Positions 6,860-11,130 of a stretch of 11,130 bases of DNA are shown in pieces; the stretch's first letter is position 1, and each line of letters opens with the position of its first letter. This DNA comes from an uncultured Eubacteriales bacterium (GTDB taxonomy: Bacteria > Bacillota_A > Clostridia > Oscillospirales > Oscillospiraceae). Under the pieces are notes generated by a model, which worked only from the letters and a program-made list of their open reading frames with translations, was not told the origin of the DNA and ran no database searches. A program made the translations under genes and the position numbers. Location of the stretch: NCBI GenBank assembly GCA_949739085.1, contig CATIYU010000168.1, forward strand, positions 1 to 11,130. The letters are read 5' to 3'.

Positions 6860-7687
6860 TTAATATTCGTCGGGCAGCTGGTCCAGCTGGTCCAGCCGGA
6901 ACACCGGACCGTCCTTGCAGACGTACTGGCTCCCGATATTGCAGCGCCCGCACCGGCCCAGACCGCACTTCATCCGCAGTTCCAGGGTGGTGTAAATCTG
7001 GTCCCTGGGGATTCCCTGCTCCATGAGCCCCGCCAGGGTGAATTTAATCATGATAGGCGGGCCGCACATGACCACCGTCCTGCTGGTTTCAAAGCCCAGC
7101 TCCTTGACATAGTTGGGCACAAAGCCCACGTGGCCGTCCCAATCGGGCTGGGGGTTGTCGATGGTCAGGTGGACGCTTATGCCCTCCTCCCTGCTCCATT
7201 CGTCCAGAATCTCCTGGTAATCCACCAGGTCCGCCTTGCTGCGGGAACCGTAGACGACGTCCACCTTCCCGTAGCGGTCCCGGTAGTGGCGGACGTAGTT
7301 GATGACCGACCGCAGCGGGGCCAGGCCGATGCCGCCCGCCACAAACACCAGATCGCGCCCGGCAAAATCCGTGTCTACCGGGAAGCCGTTGCCGTAGGGC
7401 CCCCGCAGGGTCACCTGCGTCCCCGGCTCCATGGCGTGGAGCCACTCGGTGACACACCCGCACTTCTTGATAGAAAATTCCAGGTATTCCTCATTGGTGG
7501 GCGAGGAGGTGATGGAAAAGAGCGCCTCCCCTACCCCGGGGATAGACAGCATGGCGCACTGCCCCGGAATGTGGCGGAAGGGCTTTTTCCCGTCCAGTCC
7601 CACCACTTGGAAGGTCTTTACATCCGGCGTGTCCCGGCGAATGTCCGTTACCTGGGCCAGCATAGGAATCAGCGGGTCCTGTCTCAT
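6860..7687 (-). CDS. FlxA-like FAD/NAD(P)H-binding oxidoreductase subunit
   Basis: A 275-residue protein of the ferredoxin-NADP reductase superfamily, close in layout to PyrK, AsrB and FlxA. It has an FAD-binding barrel with GQCAMLSIPGVGEALFSITS at residues 42-61. The NAD(P)-binding domain has VAGGIGLAPLRSVI (117-130) and VVMCGPPIMI (205-214). A C-terminal [2Fe-2S] site is formed by C241-x4-C246-x2-C249-x7-C257. It probably oxidises NADH and feeds electrons to the neighbouring ferredoxin-type subunits. The start at ATG 7687 follows AAGGAGGAG and overlaps the preceding stop by 4 bp (ATGA); the open frame upstream to 7768 runs inside the neighbouring gene and is not expected to be used. NADH rather than NADPH is assumed from FlxA homologues. 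Confidence 0.88.
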   Translation of the reverse strand: MRQDPLIPMLAQVTDIRRDTPDVKTFQVVGLDGKKPFRHIPGQCAMLSIPGVGEALFSITSSPTNEEYLEFSIKKCGCVTEWLHAMEPGTQVTLRGPYGNGFPVDTDFAGRDLVFVAGGIGLAPLRSVINYVRHYRDRYGKVDVVYGSRSKADLVDYQEILDEWSREEGISVHLTIDNPQPDWDGHVGFVPNYVKELGFETSRTVVMCGPPIMIKFTLAGLMEQGIPRDQIYTTLELRMKCGLGRCGRCNIGSQYVCKDGPVFRLDQLDQLPDEY

Positions 7688-8748
7688 GGCGTCTCCTCCT
7701 TCCCCAAGGCCCCGGCGACCTTGACGATGTTCATGGAAATGGGGCACTTTTGCAAGCACCGGCCGCAACCCACACAGCCGAATTCCCCCTCATGGGTGGA
7801 GGGGTAATAGACTAATTTGTGCATGAACCGCTGACGGAACCGCTCCAACTGGGTAGGCCGGGGCTGGCCAGCGGACATAAGGGTGAAGTCGGAATACATA
7901 CAGCTGTCCCAGCAGCGGAAGCGCTTGATCTCGCTGCCGGTGTTGAAGTCCTTGATATCGTAGCACTGGCAAGTAGGACAGACAAAGGTACAGGTCCCGC
8001 AACCCAGACAGCTCTCCGCCAGGGAGGCCCACTTGGGGGACCGGAAATGCTCCATCATCCGCTCCCCGCCGAAAGCGCTCCAGTCCAAGCCCTTCAGCGG
8101 CAGACGGTCAAAGACCGTTTTGTCCAGGTCTGGCCGTTCGCCCTCCTCCAGCATGGGAAGGCTCTCCAGCAGGGCTTTCCCCTTTTCCGTTTTGGCCCGG
8201 AGGTAAAGATATGCTTCAGATGAATCTTCCGTTACCAGGCCGCCGCTTTGGGATTCAGAGCGCATGGACTGTCCGCCCAGGACCCAGCAGGAGACGTCCC
8301 CCGCCGGGTCTGTGGGGTCGATGCCCAAGGCGGTACAGAAACAGGTCTCCTCCGGCTCCGTGCAGGCCAAAGTGACCACGGTCCCATTCTCCCGGCGGGT
8401 CTTGTAGTAGGTGTCCTCCGGCTCCGCCAGGAACACTTTGTCCAGGATATCGAAGCTCCGGCAGTCGCAGGCGCACACGCCGAAGAGCACAAAGTGCTCC
8501 CCCGGATCTCGGCTCTCAATGACCTCAATCTGCTTGCCCGTGACCTTGAAGCCCACCAGATTTTCCACCTGGGGGAAGAACAGGTCCTTGGCGCTGCGGC
8601 TGGTGTTAAGGGCCGCCGTCAGCTCCAGGCCCTCCCGCCAGGGGGTAAAGGCCGCCGTCCCGGCGTCCCCGGCGGGGATGTACAGCTTCTGCCCCGCCGC
8701 GATGGCGGCAAAAAAGGCGTTCAGCTGGGAGAGTGGCAGTTTTTTCAC
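7684..8748 (-). CDS. FlxB/AsrA-like 4Fe-4S dicluster protein
   Basis: A 354-residue cytoplasmic electron-transfer protein related to AsrA and hydrogenase beta subunits. The N-terminal domain has the family's LFGVCACDCRSFDILDKVFL stretch (residues 88-107) and CTEPEETCFCTALGIDP (129-145). The C-terminal domain has two ferredoxin clusters: C247-x2-C250-x2-C253-x3-C257, with extra C260 and C262, then C325-x2-C328-x2-C331-x3-C335-P. A further cysteine pair occurs at 279/283. The start is GTG 8748-8746, chosen because AAAGGGGG lies 8 nt upstream, the conserved domain begins there, and it overlaps the preceding TGA by 4 bp. In known Flx-Hdr systems this subunit relays electrons between FlxA and the FlxC/FlxD proteins; that role is inferred here. 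Confidence 0.85.
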   Translation of the reverse strand: MKKLPLSQLNAFFAAIAAGQKLYIPAGDAGTAAFTPWREGLELTAALNTSRSAKDLFFPQVENLVGFKVTGKQIEVIESRDPGEHFVLFGVCACDCRSFDILDKVFLAEPEDTYYKTRRENGTVVTLACTEPEETCFCTALGIDPTDPAGDVSCWVLGGQSMRSESQSGGLVTEDSSEAYLYLRAKTEKGKALLESLPMLEEGERPDLDKTVFDRLPLKGLDWSAFGGERMMEHFRSPKWASLAESCLGCGTCTFVCPTCQCYDIKDFNTGSEIKRFRCWDSCMYSDFTLMSAGQPRPTQLERFRQRFMHKLVYYPSTHEGEFGCVGCGRCLQKCPISMNIVKVAGALGKEETP

Positions 8749-9719
8749 GGATTTGTCCCCCTTTCGTGGACCACGGACGGCTCTGGGTCGTCCGCCTGGA
8801 AATTCACCAGGGGCGGGCGGGAATCCATGTCCGCCCCGGCCTGATAGGGGCCATAGAGCTCGTTGATGTCCTTGATAAACTTCCGGTTCAACAGGTGCAG
8901 CGGGATATGCTGGGGGCAGACCCGGGAGCACTCGCCGCAGTCGGTGCAGCGCCCCGCCACATGGAATGCCCGGATGATGTGGAACAAGTTCTCCTCAAAA
9001 CTGCTGGCCGGAGCCTTGTTTTCGGCGCCGGAGGCGGGGTTCTCAAACACGCACTTCTCGCAGGAGCAGGCGGGGCATACATTCCGGCAGGCGTTGCAGC
9101 GGATGCACCGGCTCAGTTCCCTCCGCCAGAAGGCAAACCGCTCCTCCGCCGTCATGGCCTCCAGCTCCGCCACCTGGTCAAACCGGGCGGATTCCAGCTC
9201 CTCGCCCTGCCCGCCAATGAGCCCGTCACAGTCCAGAAGCTTTTTGCTCTTGCAGACCCGGCAGCGCTCCGAGAGGGCCGCCGCCCGGTCCAGGATTTTT
9301 TCGCCGTAGAGGGTGCGCAGCAGGAGGCTGTCTCCCTGGTCCTCCACTCCCAGGACGCCCTTGACGCCCATGGCCCGGATGGAATCCATATCGCACATGC
9401 CGCCACACTGAACACCCACAGCATACACGTTTTCCCGGTTAATCCGGTGCTCCTTCTGGAGCTGCTGAAAGGAATAGGTGTCGCAGGGCTTCAGAAACGC
9501 CCCTACCCTGCCGCCCTTGCGGCTCTCCGCGATCAGGTACTTGGAGAGGTTCGCGCCGCAGAAGGGGCCAAATACAAACTCCCCCTCAATCTCCTCCCGG
9601 CTCTCAAACACCGCCGGGGTCACGTCGTAGAAGAACTCCCCCGCCTTCCAGCCCAAGACCCGGCTGCACGCGCCGCTCTCCAGCAGCTCCACGGCTTTCG
9701 CCTTTATTCGCTCTTGCAT
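8745..9719 (-). CDS. FlxC-like 4Fe-4S protein with FrhB-like N-terminal domain
   Basis: A 324-residue cysteine-rich protein. The N-terminal half resembles the FrhB/coenzyme F420 hydrogenase beta family: FLKPCDTYSFQQLQKEHRIN (residues 75-94) and AVGVQCGGMCD (100-110). Clusters are C205-x2-C208-x2-C211-x3-C215 followed closely by C218, C220 and C223, then C258-x2-C261-x2-C264-x3-C268-P. A CRVC pair at 153-156 could bind metal. The start at ATG 9719 begins the conserved region and overlaps the end of mvhD by 16 bp; the upstream extension to 9821 is shadow reading of mvhD. It is the likely partner of the next gene product in passing electrons between FlxA and MvhD/HdrA. The FlxC name rests on position and domain type, and FlxB and FlxC could be swapped. 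Confidence 0.82.
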   Translation of the reverse strand: MQERIKAKAVELLESGACSRVLGWKAGEFFYDVTPAVFESREEIEGEFVFGPFCGANLSKYLIAESRKGGRVGAFLKPCDTYSFQQLQKEHRINRENVYAVGVQCGGMCDMDSIRAMGVKGVLGVEDQGDSLLLRTLYGEKILDRAAALSERCRVCKSKKLLDCDGLIGGQGEELESARFDQVAELEAMTAEERFAFWRRELSRCIRCNACRNVCPACSCEKCVFENPASGAENKAPASSFEENLFHIIRAFHVAGRCTDCGECSRVCPQHIPLHLLNRKFIKDINELYGPYQAGADMDSRPPLVNFQADDPEPSVVHERGTNP

Positions 9720-10144
9720 CGCAGGTCCTCCAATCTCCTGTTCTCCCCCAGTCGGGCCACGGTCTCCACGAACTCGTTCATGGTCTGGGCAAACTTGGCC
9801 CCTTCGGCGGCGGAGACCCACTCCACCCGGGTCCGTTCCCGCTCAATGCCCAGGTAGTCCAGCATGGAGAAGAGCAGAGTCATCCTCCGCCGGGCGTAGT
9901 AATTGCCTGTGGTGTAGTGGCAGTCGCCGGGGTGACAGCCGCATAGGATCACCCCGTCCGCCCCCCGCTGGAAGGCCCGCAGAATAAAAAGCGGGTTCAG
10001 CCGGCAGGAGCAGGGGATCCGGATAATCTTCACATCAGCGGGATATTGCAGGCGGTTCGTTCCCGCCAAGTCCGCCCCCGCATAGGAGCACCAGTTGCAG
10101 CAGAAAGCCACAATGGTGGGCCTGAATTCCTGATTTACTTGCAT
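9704..10144 (-). CDS. MvhD/FlxD-type [2Fe-2S] subunit delivering electrons to HdrA
   Basis: A 146-residue protein of the methyl-viologen-reducing hydrogenase delta family. Visible motifs are FCCNWCSYAGADLAG (residues 14-28), the second cysteine motif CSCR (45-48), and CGCHPGDCHY with GNYYARRR (68-87). In MvhD proteins these cysteines bind a [2Fe-2S] cluster that passes electrons to HdrA. The usual CSGR motif reads CSCR here, adding a cysteine. The start at ATG 10144 is supported by GGAGGTGG 7 nt upstream and overlaps hdrA by 10 bp. Its place directly after hdrA is the common arrangement in Flx-Hdr and Mvh-Hdr loci. Confidence 0.92.
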   Translation of the reverse strand: MQVNQEFRPTIVAFCCNWCSYAGADLAGTNRLQYPADVKIIRIPCSCRLNPLFILRAFQRGADGVILCGCHPGDCHYTTGNYYARRRMTLLFSMLDYLGIERERTRVEWVSAAEGAKFAQTMNEFVETVARLGENRRLEDLRCKSE

Positions 10145-11130
10145 ATGGCGTCCACCTCCGATAGGATTTGGGCGTTGGAGAATCCTGCCAGGTCCATGGC
10201 CCCTGACGGGCAGGCCACCGTACAAGCGCCGCAGCCCTGGCACACCGCCGGATTCACCTGGGCCACCCGGCGCAGCAACGTGGTCCGGTTGGGGCCCCGG
10301 AACTCCTTGTCTATGTAGGTGATGGCCCCGTAGGGACAGACCTTCTCGCAAGCCGAGCAGCCGTTGCACATCAGCTCGTTGCTGCTGGCCACACAGGGAT
10401 TGCAGGTAAGGTGGTCTTTACTGAGCAGGCCGATGACCTTCGCCGCCGCCGCGCCCGCCTGAGCCACCGTCTCCGGGATGTCCTTTGGCCCCTGGCAGAC
10501 CCCAGAGAGGAACACGCCCGCCGTGGGGCTTTCCACAGGCCGCAGCTTGGGGTGGGCCTCGGTGAAGAAGTCGTTGGTATCCATGGAGGCGGTGAGCATA
10601 GTGGCCAGGGGCCTGGCGCTCTTGTCCGGCTCAATGGCCGCGGCCAGCACCACCATATCCGCGTCGATGTGGAGCTGCCGCCCGCCCAGCAGGTCAGATG
10701 CCTGGACCTTCAGCTTCCCGTTCTCCGGGACCACCTTGCCCACCATGCCCTTGACATAGTGGACGCCGTAGTCCTCCACCGCCCGGCGGTAGAACTCGTC
10801 AAAGTTTTTCCCCGGGGTCCGCACGTCGATGTAAAAGACGTACACCTCCGTATCCGGGTACTTCTCCCGGGTGAGCATGGCGTGCTTGGCGGTATACATG
10901 CAGCAGATCTTGGAGCAGTAGGGCTTGCCCTTCTCTCCGCCGTCGCACCGGGAACCCACGCACTGGACAAACACCAGGGTGTGGGGGTGCTTCCCGTCGG
11001 AGGGACGCAGCAGCGTGCCGCCAGTGGGACCCGCGGCGTTCATCAGCCGCTCGAACTCCAGACTGGTCACCACGTCCGGACTCTGCTGATAGGCGAACTC
11101 ACCGAATTTCTCCATGGAGATCGGCTCCAA
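10135..11130 (-). CDS. hdrA: Heterodisulfide reductase subunit A-like flavoprotein, C-terminal part
   Basis: The last 331 residues of HdrA, the flavin-based electron-bifurcating subunit of Hdr complexes (full length is usually about 650 or more). The frame is open at the window edge, so the TTG codon there is not a start. HdrA hallmarks are FVQCVGSRC (residues 54-62), YCSKICCMYTAKHA (71-84), FYIDVRTPGKNFDEFYRRA (99-117), and IEPDKSARPLATM. The C-terminus has two [4Fe-4S] sites, C255-x2-C258-x2-C261-x3-C265 and C297-x2-C300-x2-C303-x3-C307, and ends in GFSNAQILSEVDAICK, the usual HdrA tail. The FAD-binding Rossmann fold and any N-terminal cluster lie outside. It is followed by mvhD with a 10-bp overlap. 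No HdrB or HdrC is visible in the window. Confidence 0.94.
   Translation of the reverse strand: MEPISMEKFGEFAYQQSPDVVTSLEFERLMNAAGPTGGTLLRPSDGKHPHTLVFVQCVGSRCDGGEKGKPYCSKICCMYTAKHAMLTREKYPDTEVYVFYIDVRTPGKNFDEFYRRAVEDYGVHYVKGMVGKVVPENGKLKVQASDLLGGRQLHIDADMVVLAAAIEPDKSARPLATMLTASMDTNDFFTEAHPKLRPVESPTAGVFLSGVCQGPKDIPETVAQAGAAAAKVIGLLSKDHLTCNPCVASSNELMCNGCSACEKVCPYGAITYIDKEFRGPNRTTLLRRVAQVNPAVCQGCGACTVACPSGAMDLAGFSNAQILSEVDAICK

Noticed and set aside
6877..6897. Short tandem repeat of CTGGTCCAG units
   Set aside because: Only about two copies, inside the flxA-like coding region where it encodes the repeated DQLDQL residues; no sign of a wider repeat.
6293..7807. A 504-codon plus-strand open frame
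   Set aside because: It runs antisense across the iron-sulfur subunit, flxA-like and end of the flxB-like gene, has no recognisable domain, and is explained by high GC in third codon positions of the real minus-strand genes.
11128..11130. TTG at the right edge as the start of a 331-residue HdrA
   Set aside because: The frame is open to the edge and full-length HdrA is about twice as long, with its FAD domain upstream; this is a truncation by the window.
1..11130. CRISPR arrays, tRNA/rRNA genes, insertion sequences or phage genes
   Set aside because: I saw no regularly spaced repeats, transposase or phage motifs, or tRNA cloverleafs; the window is filled by ordinary chromosomal genes.

Overview
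The window looks like chromosome from a high-GC, endospore-forming, strictly anaerobic Firmicute. A gut-type Oscillospiraceae relative (Flavonifractor / Intestinimonas / Lawsonibacter-like) is my best guess, from the sporulation sigma-E locus, the T-box-controlled valS, strong GGAGG ribosome binding sites and the cysteine-rich soluble electron-transfer operon. The lineage is inference; no rRNA or tRNA is present. Nearly everything is on the minus strand.

Reading along +: positions 1-949 hold the N-terminal 316 codons of valS (minus). Positions 950-1245 hold its complete regulatory leader: a consensus sigma-A promoter, a T-box riboswitch with a GUC (Val) specifier, and an intrinsic terminator. 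A divergent gene (1325-1948, plus) encodes a superoxide dismutase-fold protein that keeps its metal ligands but has lost the usual second-sphere residues. It converges on spoIIGA-sigE (3559-1996, minus), the mother-cell sigma factor and its processing protease, which overlap by 11 bp. Between them and the next operon is a DUF1275/YoaK-type membrane protein (about 4505-3744), whose best start codon appears to be AUA.

Positions 11130-4551 form one tightly packed minus-strand operon, entering at the right edge: hdrA (C-terminal half only) > mvhD/flxD > flxC-like > flxB-like > flxA-like > a [2Fe-2S]/2x[4Fe-4S] protein > a fumarate reductase-type flavoprotein. Genes overlap by 4-16 bp or are spaced by 12-14 bp. 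The first five products match the Flx-Hdr modules known from anaerobes: NADH is oxidised by FlxA and electrons pass through FlxBC and FlxD to HdrA, the flavin-based electron-bifurcating subunit. The last two products resemble the catalytic pair of soluble fumarate reductases such as thiol:fumarate reductase. Neither has a signal peptide, and no membrane anchor gene is present.

Taken together, the operon suggests a soluble, possibly electron-bifurcating NADH-dependent reductase: NADH would reduce both ferredoxin and fumarate or another unsaturated carboxylate. That coupling is the most interesting hypothesis here. It is inferred from gene content and residue conservation, and genes upstream of hdrA (hdrB/hdrC, for example) cannot be seen.
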